Notes: a model not told the origin generated them from the letters alone. Positions 42,648-51,319 are shown, numbered from the stretch's first letter. The stretch is 64,000 bases of DNA from Thermosediminibacteraceae bacterium (GCA_021890755.1 JAKKUQ010000002.1:1-64000); one strand, 5' to 3'. Program-made: numbers and translations.

Positions 42648-43571
42648 CTACCGCGCGAATACCCGCATGATCTGTATAACTGCAGGGCCCAAAAGGATTA
42701 TGAATAAGGCGGGAAAAATGAATGCCACTATTGGTATCAGCATTTTGACCGGTGCCTTCATGACGGCTTCTTGAATGCGCTGGCGGCGCTTGTTCCTGAT
42801 TTCCCTAGACTGTATGCGCATCACATTGCTCATACTAATACCCAACTGCTCTGCCATTATAACCGAGCTTACGAAAGCCGAAAGGTCGTCGACATCCAGC
42901 CTTTCGGCCATCTCACGCAAAGCCTCTCTGCGGGGTTTGCCCATCCTTATCTCCGATAAAACCCGTGACATCTCCGTGGAAAGGATTCCGCTATATTTTT
43001 CCACCACCTTCATCATTGCTCCCTCAAAGCCGAGTCCCGCTTCTACGCAAACGGTGATGAGGTCCAGCACTTCCGGAAGTTCCTTTTCAACTTTCTCTTT
43101 TCTTTTTCGTATTAGCGAATTTAACAGCACATCGGGCAAAAGCCACCCTATAAGTCCCCCCGCCGCTGACAAAGCAACGTGTTGAATTAAGGGGGAAGCA
43201 ATCACTCCGTAGACCGGATACATTATAAATCCCAAAAACACCCCAAGAATGCATTTTAATGCCATGAATTCACGGGGAGAAAGATTATAAGGCCTTCCCG
43301 CCTCTACGAGCTTTTTTGCCAGGACTTCTTCGCCAAGGACCGGGATGAATCTTGCGGTGAGCTTTGCGGCATTGCTCAATAGGGGCTTAAAAAAACGATG
43401 AAAAAGCGGAACCGAAAGCTCCACTTCACGTATGGGCACCGGAGCAGACCCTACCACTTCCTCTAACCTCTTTTTCTGTGCTACACGCCCTTCCACAAGA
43501 AACATCAATATGCGGTGCACCATTATAAAAGTTAAGCCGGAGATACCGGCCGACAAAAGGAAAAGCTCCAT
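42648..43571 (-). CDS. tadC: Tad pilus inner-membrane platform protein TadC
   Basis: A 307-aa member of the T2SS_F family. After an N-terminal helix and basic loop, the conserved block LPEVLDLITVCVEAGLGFEGAMMKVVEK (partly quoted; about 165-192) and DVDDLSAFVSSVIMAEQLGISMSNVMR are typical of the F domain. The C-terminal helix contains IPIVAFIFPALFIILLGPAV. With TadB it forms the membrane platform on which the TadA ATPase drives pilus assembly. GGGGG-type RBS before the ATG. It follows tadB by 12 bases. Confidence 0.92.
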   Translation of the reverse strand: MELFLLSAGISGLTFIMVHRILMFLVEGRVAQKKRLEEVVGSAPVPIREVELSVPLFHRFFKPLLSNAAKLTARFIPVLGEEVLAKKLVEAGRPYNLSPREFMALKCILGVFLGFIMYPVYGVIASPLIQHVALSAAGGLIGWLLPDVLLNSLIRKRKEKVEKELPEVLDLITVCVEAGLGFEGAMMKVVEKYSGILSTEMSRVLSEIRMGKPRREALREMAERLDVDDLSAFVSSVIMAEQLGISMSNVMRIQSREIRNKRRQRIQEAVMKAPVKMLIPIVAFIFPALFIILLGPAVIQIMRVFAR

Positions 43572-43583
43572 GCTATTAACCCC

Positions 43584-44552
43584 CTAGATATCAATGTCCA
43601 CTATTTTCTTTATCATCCAGAACCCCAAGACTTCGCCAACGACAGCCCATACCAGCATTAACAACCCTAGAGGTTCTGTAAATAGCTCCAAAAGGTATGG
43701 AGGGTTCATAACCATGATGTATGTGCCAAGTATCAGCGGAAGCATTCCTATAATAAGTCCTGACATTCTGCCCTGGGCGGTAAGGGCCTTTATCTCGCGC
43801 TTCATGCGTACCCGCTCGCGTATAACAAAAGCTATATTGTCCAGCACTTCCGCAAGGTTACCACCCACCTGCCGCTGGATCAAAACTGCAGTTACCACAA
43901 GGTCAAGGTCCCTGCTGTTCACTCTGCCTGACATATTCTTCAGTGCCTCTTCAGTCGAGGTACCGAGCGCTATTTCGCTTATGGTCCTCCCGAATTCCTT
44001 TCCCACGGGCCCCTGCAATTCCTTTTCCACCATGTCCATACTCTGCATGAGGCTAAAGCCTGACCTCAGGGATGTGGAAAGGAGGGTAAGAGCGTCGCAC
44101 ATTTGATGGTTGAAAAGGTTAAGCCACCGCTGTCTTTTTCCGCTTACCATAATAAAAGGTAGATATGCTGACAGCGCAGCTAAAATTATCGACACCTTTA
44201 AGTCAATGGTGACTGCAAAGGCGAAGAGCCCAATTCCTATCGCCAATACGGCAGCCATAACTATAAATTCCCCGCCCTTTAACGGAATGTCCGCCTCGGT
44301 CAGCTTCCTGTCCAGGGACTTTCCCAGGGACCTGGTGAGAGAGAGATTTCCAGCCCATTTTAAAAAATCCATCCAAAGTTTCCTTAAATCCTTCTTGGAG
44401 GAGCTTTTTTGCTTTTTCCTCTCTCCCCCCTCTGCCAACTGCCGCAAGCGTTCATTTATTCGCTCCCTGTCGGGGTACAATATTTCACTTAACCCTATTA
44501 AAGCCAGAAATACGGCGGTAAAGGTTAAAACTGCTACTTGTTGTGGAGACAT
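43584..44552 (-). CDS. tadB: Tad pilus inner-membrane platform protein TadB
   Basis: A 322-aa T2SS_F-family protein with an N-terminal membrane helix (about 5-23), two further helices near 95-135 and the F domain with QMCDALTLLSTSLRSGFSLMQSMDMVEKE (partly quoted; about 150-178), MSGRVNSRDLDLVVTAVLIQRQVGGNLAEVLDNIA, and C-terminal helices. The ATG is preceded by GAGGAGG at seven bases and therefore lies 68 bases inside the 3' end of tadA. It works together with TadC as the pilus platform. Confidence 0.92.
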   Translation of the reverse strand: MSPQQVAVLTFTAVFLALIGLSEILYPDRERINERLRQLAEGGERKKQKSSSKKDLRKLWMDFLKWAGNLSLTRSLGKSLDRKLTEADIPLKGGEFIVMAAVLAIGIGLFAFAVTIDLKVSIILAALSAYLPFIMVSGKRQRWLNLFNHQMCDALTLLSTSLRSGFSLMQSMDMVEKELQGPVGKEFGRTISEIALGTSTEEALKNMSGRVNSRDLDLVVTAVLIQRQVGGNLAEVLDNIAFVIRERVRMKREIKALTAQGRMSGLIIGMLPLILGTYIMVMNPPYLLELFTEPLGLLMLVWAVVGEVLGFWMIKKIVDIDI

Positions 44553-45894
44553 CTGAGACCTCCTCTACAGCTGAGGGGTAAAATATCTCCCTCGGCAAGT
44601 TTATACCGTAAGCCTCAAACCTATCAATGAATTTGGGAAGAACACCGGTGGCTTCGAAAACCCCTTTCACTCTTCCGTCTTCTCCGACGCCGGTCTGGCG
44701 GAAAGTAAAAAGGTCCTGCAGAACTATTACATCACCCTCCATTCCCTGCACTTCCACTATGCTGGTGATGCGACGAGACCCGTCTTTCAACCTGCTCTGG
44801 TGTATAATAAGGTCGATCGCCGATGCTATCTGTTCCCGGATCGCCCGCACCGGCAGATCCACACCCGCCATCAGCACCATGGTTTCAAGACGTGACAGCA
44901 TGTCCCTCGGTGAGTTGGCGTGGCCTGTAGTAAGCGAGCCGTCATGGCCGGTATTCATTGCCTGCAGCATATCTAACGCCTCTCCGCCTCTTACTTCGCC
45001 AACTATAATTCTATCCGGGCGCATTCTCAAAGCGTTTCTCACCAGATCCCTTATGGTGATCTCTCCTTTACCTTCGATGTTGGGGGGCCTGCTTTCCAGA
45101 GTTATTACGTGGGGCTGCTGTAGTTGAAGCTCTGCCGCATCTTCTATGGTCACAATTCTTTCCGTTGGAGGGATAAAGGAAGAAAGCACATTGAGCGTCG
45201 TGGTCTTACCGCTGCCGGTCCCACCGGAGACCAGGATGTTGAGCCTAGCCTTGACACAGGCTTCCAGAAAAGTGGCCATCTCCGGTGTTAAAGTGCCAAA
45301 GCGAATTAAATCTTCAACAGTATAGGGCTCCTTTGAAAACTTACGAATGGTTATCACCGGCCCTATCAGCGATATTGGCGGAATCACGGCGTTCACGCGG
45401 GAACCATCGGGAAGCCTGGCATCGACCATGGGCATGCTCTCATCAATTCTGCGGCCTATGGGAGCCACTATCCGCTCGATTATATTCATTACGTGTTCTT
45501 CATCCCTGAAGACCACATCGGTGAGCTCTAAAATCCCGTTTCGCTCTATATAAACCCTGTAAGGCCCGTTTACCATGATTTCATTGATTCCCGGGTCATT
45601 TATAAGCGGCGTTATGGGGCCATACGCCAGGATTTCGTCTATCATCTCACTGGTTATTTTTATCCTGTCGGTTTTAGATAGGTGCTGCTTTCCTTCTTCC
45701 TGCAGGTATTTTTCCACCAGCTCTTCAATCTTCTTTTTCATCTTTTCGTTATCCTGCTTTTCCGCAGCTGGCAACTCTTTTAGCTCGTCCACTATTTTTC
45801 TATGAAGCTCCGCCTTGAAATCCGGGTCTATATTATGGTGGGTCCTTTTTTCGACAACATTTTTCGCAAATTCAAGCCTCTTTAACAGCGACAC
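44485..45894 (-). CDS. tadA: Tad pilus secretion ATPase TadA/CpaF
   Basis: A 469-aa GspE/VirB11-type ATPase that powers Flp pilus assembly. It has DEILAYGPITPLINDPGINEIMVNG, Walker A in NILVSGGTGSGKTTTLNVLS (about 225-244), the Asp box, ESRPPNIEGKGEITIRDLVRNALRMRPDRIIVGEVRGGE with Walker B (partly quoted), and the His box TGHDGSLTTGHANSPRDML. The C-terminal tail after REIFYP is 25-30 residues longer than usual and is the part that overlaps the tadB start by 68 bases. The start is GTG with GAGGGTG in front. Confidence 0.95.
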   Translation of the reverse strand: MSLLKRLEFAKNVVEKRTHHNIDPDFKAELHRKIVDELKELPAAEKQDNEKMKKKIEELVEKYLQEEGKQHLSKTDRIKITSEMIDEILAYGPITPLINDPGINEIMVNGPYRVYIERNGILELTDVVFRDEEHVMNIIERIVAPIGRRIDESMPMVDARLPDGSRVNAVIPPISLIGPVITIRKFSKEPYTVEDLIRFGTLTPEMATFLEACVKARLNILVSGGTGSGKTTTLNVLSSFIPPTERIVTIEDAAELQLQQPHVITLESRPPNIEGKGEITIRDLVRNALRMRPDRIIVGEVRGGEALDMLQAMNTGHDGSLTTGHANSPRDMLSRLETMVLMAGVDLPVRAIREQIASAIDLIIHQSRLKDGSRRITSIVEVQGMEGDVIVLQDLFTFRQTGVGEDGRVKGVFEATGVLPKFIDRFEAYGINLPREIFYPSAVEEVSDVSTTSSSFNLYRRISGFNRVK

Positions 45895-45906
45895 CCTCCA
45901 TCACCC

Positions 45907-47121
45907 TCACAAACTGAACATACGCATGATTATGGATTTCTTCTGCTCCTCCTGGGCTTTGTTTTTCACAAGCTCAAGTTTTTGCAATAGCTCTTTTATG
46001 CCCTCTGTCACCCTGGCATTGGGCTGGGCCATTACGAAGGGAACACCCCGGTTCACCGCATTTTTTACGGTTTTTGGGTCTGCCGGTATGGATACCAAAA
46101 GCGGACTCCCCAGAGCGCGTTCCACGTCCTTCACTTTAATGCCTTCGTTATCCTGGCTGTTTAGCACGAATTTTATCTTATACTCGCAATTTAACTTCTT
46201 TAATATTTCGGCGTCAGTTTTTACGTGTTTTAAGGAGGTCAGTTCCGGAGTCAGTACCAGCACCACTATATCGCTTTGCTCCAGCACTATCAGGTTTGTC
46301 TCGCTGTAAAGCGGCGAGGTATCGATTATCACAAAATCAAAGTTTTCCTTCATAACTTTCAAGAGCTGCTCAACATGGGTTGGGGTTATGAGCTCAGCCT
46401 GCTCCGGCGAAATCGGCGCCGGCAGCACCTTGACCCCGGAAATATGAGGTATCAAAAATCCCTCCACCGCCTGCATGTCAATGTGCTCCTCTTCCTGCGC
46501 AAGGTCCGCCAGGGTCATTTTGGCCGAAATGTTGAGCATTACAGCAACATCGCCGGATTCCAGGTCAAAATCAAGGAGCGCCACATTCTTTTTAGTTTCC
46601 TGGGCCAGCATCACTGCCATATTGCACGCAAGAGTGGTCCTGCCCACCCCTCCCTTAGAGGAAAAGAAGGTGATTACCTTCCCTTTTTTTCTGCCTGAAC
46701 TTCCCGAAAAGCTCACCGCAGAGGGGTTGGCAATAAGTGAATTCCTCCTTTGCTGGGTTTCGTACACACGGCGAATGGCGTTGGCCAGCTCTTCAGCGGA
46801 AAAGGGCTTTACCAGGTACTCTCTTGCTCCGGCAGCCATGGCTTTTCTTAAGTACTCGTATTCTCCCTGAATGGATATAATGATAATGGCAGTCTGGGGA
46901 GATACAACCGCAATCTGTTCGGTAGCTGTTATGCCGTCCATGTTAGGCATGTTTATATCCATCAGGACCACGTCGGGCTTTAATTCGCCCGTCATCCTGA
47001 CCGCATCCTGGCCATCTATGGCCTCCCCGACTATTTCGATATCTTCCTCGAAGTACAAAAGCCGCTTTATGTCTTCCCGGGTAGTAGGTATGTCATCGGC
47101 AATTAAAACCCTTATGGGCAT
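45907..47121 (-). CDS. cpaE: Tad pilus localisation ATPase CpaE/TadZ with N-terminal receiver domain
   Basis: A roughly 404-aa fusion. The receiver domain (about 1-120) is complete: IRVLIADDIPTTREDIKRLL, phospho-Asp in VVLMDINMPNMDGITA (about 54) and VKPFSAEEL. The MinD/ParA-type ATPase (about 145-404) has the deviant Walker A FSSKGGVGRTTLACNMA, LLDFDLESGDVAVML and FVIIDTSPLYSETN. TadZ proteins place the Tad machine at a site in the cell, and here an intact receiver implies phosphorelay input. I choose the ATG preceded by GGGGTG; starts up to seven codons upstream are possible. Confidence 0.92.
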   Translation of the reverse strand: MPIRVLIADDIPTTREDIKRLLYFEEDIEIVGEAIDGQDAVRMTGELKPDVVLMDINMPNMDGITATEQIAVVSPQTAIIIISIQGEYEYLRKAMAAGAREYLVKPFSAEELANAIRRVYETQQRRNSLIANPSAVSFSGSSGRKKGKVITFFSSKGGVGRTTLACNMAVMLAQETKKNVALLDFDLESGDVAVMLNISAKMTLADLAQEEEHIDMQAVEGFLIPHISGVKVLPAPISPEQAELITPTHVEQLLKVMKENFDFVIIDTSPLYSETNLIVLEQSDIVVLVLTPELTSLKHVKTDAEILKKLNCEYKIKFVLNSQDNEGIKVKDVERALGSPLLVSIPADPKTVKNAVNRGVPFVMAQPNARVTEGIKELLQKLELVKNKAQEEQKKSIIMRMFSL

Positions 47122-47138
47122 TTTAAACACCCCATTCA

Positions 47139-47837
47139 TCACTCTATCAATTTTTGAAGATTGACCGGGGAAACAGGGTTCTTGTTATTGTCCTGCGGCG
47201 AGCGCAGTACCAACTGGATGCTCCCCTGCTGGATGGCAAGTGCAATCTTTTGGGCCTCTCGTGGCTCCACCATAACAGTGACGGTTTTCGGTTCTTCCTT
47301 TAGCTGAGTTGGGGTCTCCAGATTGGCGTTCACCGCGAGTACCGGCACATTCTGCACTACAGTTGCCGATATGGGTGTTTTTTCTCCCGGCAGTTCGAAA
47401 GTAACTATTATGTCAACCCGGTCGCCGGTATTGATAAGCCCGTGAAGCCCCATTACATTGTCGACAGGAATGGAAATTGCCCTTTTCCCGGGCTCCACTT
47501 TGGCAGAAAGCCCGGCTCCCGTTGTTTTCCTGTCCAAAAGTTTGCCCGCAAGTAACAGTTCACCCGGATATATTTCTGTGCGGCTGAGTTTTCCCACCGC
47601 ATCCTTTTTTTCAGCTACTGCTCCTTCAACCACATAAGCCGAAGGTATTTCCCTCACCTCTATCATATCTTCGGTGATTATCATCCTTGGTGGGATTTTC
47701 TTTTTGGCCACAACAACTGTCTTTAAATTTTCAGAAGAACCGTAGAAAGCTTTTATTTCACCCATGTAGTCGTATACCCCGTAACCCGCTGCTAAAGCGA
47801 AAATAAGCGCCAGAATGAAAATCAGCTTGTTTTTCAT
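47139..47837 (-). CDS. cpaB: Flp pilus assembly protein CpaB/RcpC
   Basis: A 232-aa protein with an N-terminal membrane anchor (LIFILALIFALAAGYGVYDY) and an SAF/RcpC domain: VVVAKKKIPPRMIITEDMIEVREIP, LSRTEIYPGELLLAGKL, EPGKRAISIPVDNVMGLHGLI and GDRVDIIVTF, all standard for CpaB. It acts outside the membrane in pilus assembly; in Gram-positives no secretin partner exists. The second ATG (47837) has GGAGG six bases upstream and is preferred. It overlaps the start region of the cpaE gene (TGATG). Confidence 0.92.
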   Translation of the reverse strand: MKNKLIFILALIFALAAGYGVYDYMGEIKAFYGSSENLKTVVVAKKKIPPRMIITEDMIEVREIPSAYVVEGAVAEKKDAVGKLSRTEIYPGELLLAGKLLDRKTTGAGLSAKVEPGKRAISIPVDNVMGLHGLINTGDRVDIIVTFELPGEKTPISATVVQNVPVLAVNANLETPTQLKEEPKTVTVMVEPREAQKIALAIQQGSIQLVLRSPQDNNKNPVSPVNLQKLIE

Positions 47838-47857
47838 CTTCATCCTCCGATCCTCAG

Positions 47858-48802
47858 TTATTCTATAAGTCGAGCGGCTGCCAAACCATAATTGGTCTGG
47901 CCGGGATCTATCTCAAATTTTCTCCCATCCTGAGGTACCATCCTGAGAAAATATCCGGTAACTACATTATCTTTACCCGAACCTTCGACTCCTTTGAGGA
48001 GGAAGGCTGCAAATCCAACGATTTTTACCTGCGTCCTGCCACCATCCAGGGACTCGGGGTCAAAAATTGGCACCATCATTATCCTGGGGCAGTTTGGATC
48101 GTAATGGTCCAGAGAGCATTTTGGATAGTGGGGGCATGCATTCAATCGGTAATTGACACCTTCTTCAGTGGGCCCTGACATATTGCCCGGTTCGGTTTCT
48201 ACCCAGTCGCCAACCTTTATCAGCCCTTTGTAGCCGTACTTTAAATTGTTTCTGTAGCTAGTAGCTCCCCTGAACTCCAGGGCCAGTGCACCGTAATTTC
48301 CCGGGGAATAATTATCGGGAGGAGCCGACTTTAACCGGTATTCACGCCCAAACTCCAACACCTGGTCCGGAACACCGAAGGGCACAATGCCGGTCATAGC
48401 AGAAACAGCGCCGAACACAGCAGAAGACCTGGCGCTAACCCAAGTTGAATCAAGCCCCAGCACTTTTGCGAAGCTGTAGCTCACAAGCCTTCGCGCTTCG
48501 ACCGTCACCAGTCCCTTACCGATGTCCACGGTGACCGTAGCCTCTTCCGGTGACACGCCGTTATATTCCAGGTATGCCTGGGCCGTCGCTAAAGCCAATT
48601 CCCCGGAAGGAAGTTCCCGCGCCGCGGCAAGGGCTGCAGCATCACAGGCAGCCTTGAGCCTTGCCTTTTCAAGCGCAATTTTACCTATATCCACAGTCAT
48701 CGCTGCCATTCCGAGCATTCCCGCCATCATAACCGCCGCGAGAAATGCCACCGCACCCTTTTCATCTTTCATAAGCATTTTAAATATATGGACAATCTTC
48801 AT
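47858..48802 (-). CDS. tadG: TadG-like pilus/pseudopilin-related protein
   Basis: A 314-aa protein with the Tad-type N-terminus: DEKGAVAFLAAVMMAGMLGMAAMTVDIGK (partly quoted; helix about 16-38), then ACDAAALAAARELPSG, the TadE/G-like helix continuation, and ARSSAVFGAVSAMTGIVPFGVP. The extracellular part is beta-rich and has a Cys-containing stretch LNACPHYPKCSLDHYDPNCPR (partly; near 217-237) that could form disulfides or bind metal. The end of the gene lies 20 bases before cpaB. It is probably a minor component or initiator of the pilus. Confidence 0.85.
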   Translation of the reverse strand: MKIVHIFKMLMKDEKGAVAFLAAVMMAGMLGMAAMTVDIGKIALEKARLKAACDAAALAAARELPSGELALATAQAYLEYNGVSPEEATVTVDIGKGLVTVEARRLVSYSFAKVLGLDSTWVSARSSAVFGAVSAMTGIVPFGVPDQVLEFGREYRLKSAPPDNYSPGNYGALALEFRGATSYRNNLKYGYKGLIKVGDWVETEPGNMSGPTEEGVNYRLNACPHYPKCSLDHYDPNCPRIMMVPIFDPESLDGGRTQVKIVGFAAFLLKGVEGSGKDNVVTGYFLRMVPQDGRKFEIDPGQTNYGLAAARLIE

Positions 48803-48803
48803 A

Positions 48804-49208
48804 TCACTCCACCCTCATCACGGTGCTGGCTCTCAGCACTACCGGATTGGGCAAAAAGCTTGAAAAAAGCGGCGTGACAGGAGTAAGGGAATAAGTCACT
48901 TCTACCGTAAAGGGGGTTCCTGGTGTTCGCAAACTTTCTCCGGGCTCAAGCCTTGTTATTTGAAGCCTTTCGTCGGATTCGGGCAGGGCTGCTGTTTCGT
49001 AAATCCTTGCTATTATTTCGGAATCCGGTTTCCCGACCGCTCCTAACCTTGCCCCCTCCCGCGCGGCATTGGTTATGACTATGTAAGTGTGAAAAATCCT
49101 CCCGAACTCCAGGACACCAAAGAGAATGAGCACCAGAAGGGGAAGTACCAGAGCAAATTCCACCACCGCTTGACCTCGCTGGGTGCGGAAAAGTTTCATC
49201 ATATTCAT
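48804..49208 (-). CDS. tadE: TadE-family minor pseudopilin
   Basis: A 134-aa protein with the TadE signature: QRGQAVVEFALVLPLLVLIL at the N-terminus (helix about 15-35, with the conserved Glu five residues after the Gly), FGRIFHTYIVITNAAREGARL, and a beta-rich C-terminus. It is processed by the prepilin peptidase after Gly in the family. The ATG at 49208 has GAGGTG upstream, which excludes the longer frame over tadV. It lies directly between the peptidase and tadG genes. Confidence 0.92.
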   Translation of the reverse strand: MNMMKLFRTQRGQAVVEFALVLPLLVLILFGVLEFGRIFHTYIVITNAAREGARLGAVGKPDSEIIARIYETAALPESDERLQITRLEPGESLRTPGTPFTVEVTYSLTPVTPLFSSFLPNPVVLRASTVMRVE

Positions 49209-49215
49209 GCCGGCT

Positions 49216-49734
49216 TCACCTCGCCCAAAGATACGCCAAAAGGGTGCCAGCAGCAATGGCGATAGCGTAAGGGAGGGAAGGTGAGCTTTCTGGCTTCGCA
49301 TCGAGCAGGTTGAGCCCCCGGGGAACGAAGCCAAAAAAGGACATAAGGGTTAAAAAGGCCGACCTTAACCGAAAAAGGATTTTCCCCTCCGCGGCCATCG
49401 CTGCCAGGGCAAAAATTCCCCCGACAATTGCCGAATAGAGAAAGGCATTCCACACGAAACCGGGCCCCTTAAAGGCTCCTACCACCGCCATCAGCTTAAC
49501 GTCTCCGCCTCCCATTCCTCCCATAGCGAAGGGCAAAAGCAAGAGCAGCATCCCTAGGATCATTCCCTCGAGGCTCACAAGGCCCCCCGCGATCCCTGAA
49601 AGATAAAAGTTCCCCAGAAGCGCTGCCACCGCCGCGGGCGCCAGCACGGCGTTAAATATTTTTTTGTGCTTTAAGTCGGTGTAAACGCTTATACCCAGCA
49701 CCATAAAAAGCACCGCATCAAGGACCACGCTCAT
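49216..49734 (-). CDS. cpaA: Prepilin peptidase CpaA/TadV (A24 family)
   Basis: A 172-aa polytopic membrane aspartyl protease. The two catalytic Asp are in SVYTDLKHKKIFN (about residue 19) and MGGGDVKLMAVVGAF (about 76, GxGD type). Five to six helices are predicted. It lacks the methylase half of PilD, as usual for TadV. It would cut the Flp, TadE and TadG leaders. It is the second gene of the tad operon after flp. The start is ATG, or GTG two codons in, with GAGGG in front. Confidence 0.92.
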   Translation of the reverse strand: MSVVLDAVLFMVLGISVYTDLKHKKIFNAVLAPAAVAALLGNFYLSGIAGGLVSLEGMILGMLLLLLPFAMGGMGGGDVKLMAVVGAFKGPGFVWNAFLYSAIVGGIFALAAMAAEGKILFRLRSAFLTLMSFFGFVPRGLNLLDAKPESSPSLPYAIAIAAGTLLAYLWAR

Positions 49735-49750
49735 CCCTCTTTTACAAATC

Positions 49751-49776
49751 GGCCCTACTTGAAATTAAGTAGGGCC
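49751..49776 (-). other. Hairpin between flp pilin and the tad machinery genes
   Basis: GGCCCTACTT and AAGTAGGGCC form a perfect 10-bp stem with a six-base loop. The T-tract on the minus strand is poor (GATTTGT), so it is likely a partial terminator or a 3' stabiliser that lets the pilin be made in excess over the machinery. Confidence 0.65.
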
Positions 49777-49802
49777 TTCTGAAAAAGATAATTAATGGGG
49801 GC

Positions 49803-49982
49803 TTACTGTCCAGAGTTAGGACCTATTTCAGTGGCTACTTCATTAAATCTTGCGCTGATATTTGTACCAAGCAGTCTCAGCATTGCGATAGCCGCCACGG
49901 CCACCAGCGCTAAAATCAGCCCGTATTCGGCCATGGCCTGTCCCTTCTGGTCCGACCAGAGTTTTTTGACAAGAGTTAACAT
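49803..49982 (-). CDS. flp: Flp-family type IVb major pilin
   Basis: A 59-aa prepilin. The leader MLTLVKKLWSDQKG is followed by QAMAEYGLILALVAVAAIAM, with the Glu-Tyr pair right after the likely Gly cleavage site, and a short C-terminus (NISARFNEVATEIGPNSGQ). This is the classic Flp form. The ATG at 49982 has GAGGTG at eight bases; a GTG two codons earlier is possible. It is the first gene of the tad operon and is followed by a strong hairpin. Confidence 0.95.
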   Translation of the reverse strand: MLTLVKKLWSDQKGQAMAEYGLILALVAVAAIAMLRLLGTNISARFNEVATEIGPNSGQ

Positions 49983-50073
49983 CCCCACACCACCTCGCCG
50001 AAAATTTTTATATTTTGTATCTTTTTGTCTTTATGATAATGCTTTTTGAAAAAAATTCCATGAGGCAGAGGTC

Positions 50074-51285
50074 TCAATTTCGATTTATGAAAGGTCCCAA
50101 AACGGGGCTTCCCTTTTGTCCTAGGACGTCCCGGGACTTCAGTTTGGCCCTGAAGATGGCGCCATCCCCGAATTTTTCCCTTATTTCGTCTATAACCCTG
50201 TCGAGCCTCTTTTTCTTTTCATCAGCCTCGAATATTGATATCTGGTCAAATTCTTTTATGAGCCCCGAAAGGCTCACCCCCAGGAGCCTGAGCGGCGTCC
50301 TGCCGTCCCAGTTGGAGTGCAAAAGCCGCTTTGCGGTACCGTATATGTCTTCGGTGGAGCTGGTGTAGGGTACCGTAGCCGAGCGGGTTATGGTGACAAA
50401 GGAAGAATCCCGGAGGGTAACGGTTACGACCCTTCCCACGTAACCCCCGCGCCTTGCCCTCCTTCCCACCTGCTCGGCCAGGGAAAGAAGCACGGCCTCC
50501 GCCTCCTCCCAGGTTTTCACATCCTGCGGGAGGGTGACCGAATGGCCCATGGACTTGGCATTGTCCATAGAATGAGGGTCTACCGGGGAATCGTCAATGC
50601 CGTTGGCCCACCGGTGAAGGCGAAGCCCGACCACACCGAAGGCCGCTTCCAGCATCTCGGCGGGAACCCTAGCCAGGTCTCCGATGGTGGTTATGTTCAT
50701 CTTTTTTAAGTGTTCCGCAAGCCTCGGCCCCACGCCGTAAAGCTCCTCTATCGGTAGCGGCCAGAGCATTTCGGGCACGTCATCGGGAGTTATCACCGTA
50801 ATGCCCATGGGCTTTTTCATGTCCGAGGCCATTTTCGCAAGCAGCTTGTTGCAGGAAACCCCCACAGAACAGGGAAGCGAAAGTTCATCCATCACGGCTT
50901 TCTGGATTTTCTCCGCTATGGTCACCGCATCCCCAAATAGCCCCTCGCAGCCCGTCACGTCCAGCCACGCCTCGTCTATGCTGAAGACCTCCACCAGCGG
51001 GGAAAACCTGTTCAGGATTTCTATTACTTTGTGGCTGAAGGTCACGTAGAGCCGGTAGTCGGGCTTCAGGAAGATGGCGTGAGGGCAAAGCTTGCGGGCC
51101 TGCCAAAGGGGCATGGCGGTCTTTACACCGAACTTTCTTGCTTCGTAGGATGCGGTAAGAACTATTCCGTTTCGCTTTTTGGGGTCTCCGGCGACTATCA
51201 CGGGCCTTCCCCTGAGCGATGGGTCTTGTGCCTGGTGACAGGAAGCGTAAAAGGCGTTCATGTCCACGTGGAGGATGGAGAGCAT
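50074..51285 (-). CDS. dinB: Y-family DNA polymerase IV (DinB)
   Basis: A 403-aa translesion polymerase. The palm Asp is in HVDMNAFYASC (about 8), the second catalytic pair in SIDEAWLDVTG (about 102-104), then the HhH-like YGVGPRLAEHLKKMNI and the little-finger domain. QISIF near residue 358 fits a beta-clamp binding motif. It carries out error-prone bypass synthesis. The promoter region has a LexA box, so it belongs to the SOS response. GAGGTGGG precedes the ATG. Confidence 0.94.
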   Translation of the reverse strand: MLSILHVDMNAFYASCHQAQDPSLRGRPVIVAGDPKKRNGIVLTASYEARKFGVKTAMPLWQARKLCPHAIFLKPDYRLYVTFSHKVIEILNRFSPLVEVFSIDEAWLDVTGCEGLFGDAVTIAEKIQKAVMDELSLPCSVGVSCNKLLAKMASDMKKPMGITVITPDDVPEMLWPLPIEELYGVGPRLAEHLKKMNITTIGDLARVPAEMLEAAFGVVGLRLHRWANGIDDSPVDPHSMDNAKSMGHSVTLPQDVKTWEEAEAVLLSLAEQVGRRARRGGYVGRVVTVTLRDSSFVTITRSATVPYTSSTEDIYGTAKRLLHSNWDGRTPLRLLGVSLSGLIKEFDQISIFEADEKKKRLDRVIDEIREKFGDGAIFRAKLKSRDVLGQKGSPVLGPFINRN

Positions 51286-51297
51286 AAAAACCCACCT

Positions 51298-51311
51298 CGA
51301 ACATTTGTTTG
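51298..51311 (-). promoter_or_regulatory. LexA (SOS) operator of dinB
   Basis: On the plus strand this reads CGAACATTTGTTTG, one base away from the perfect palindrome at 27765-27778. It sits just downstream of the dinB -10 element, where LexA would block transcription start. Confidence 0.8.
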
Positions 51312-51319
51312 TATTTTAT

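Noticed and set aside
44110-44556. Plus-strand frame opposite tadB
   Set aside because: It is antisense to a clear T2SS_F protein and shows no features of its own.
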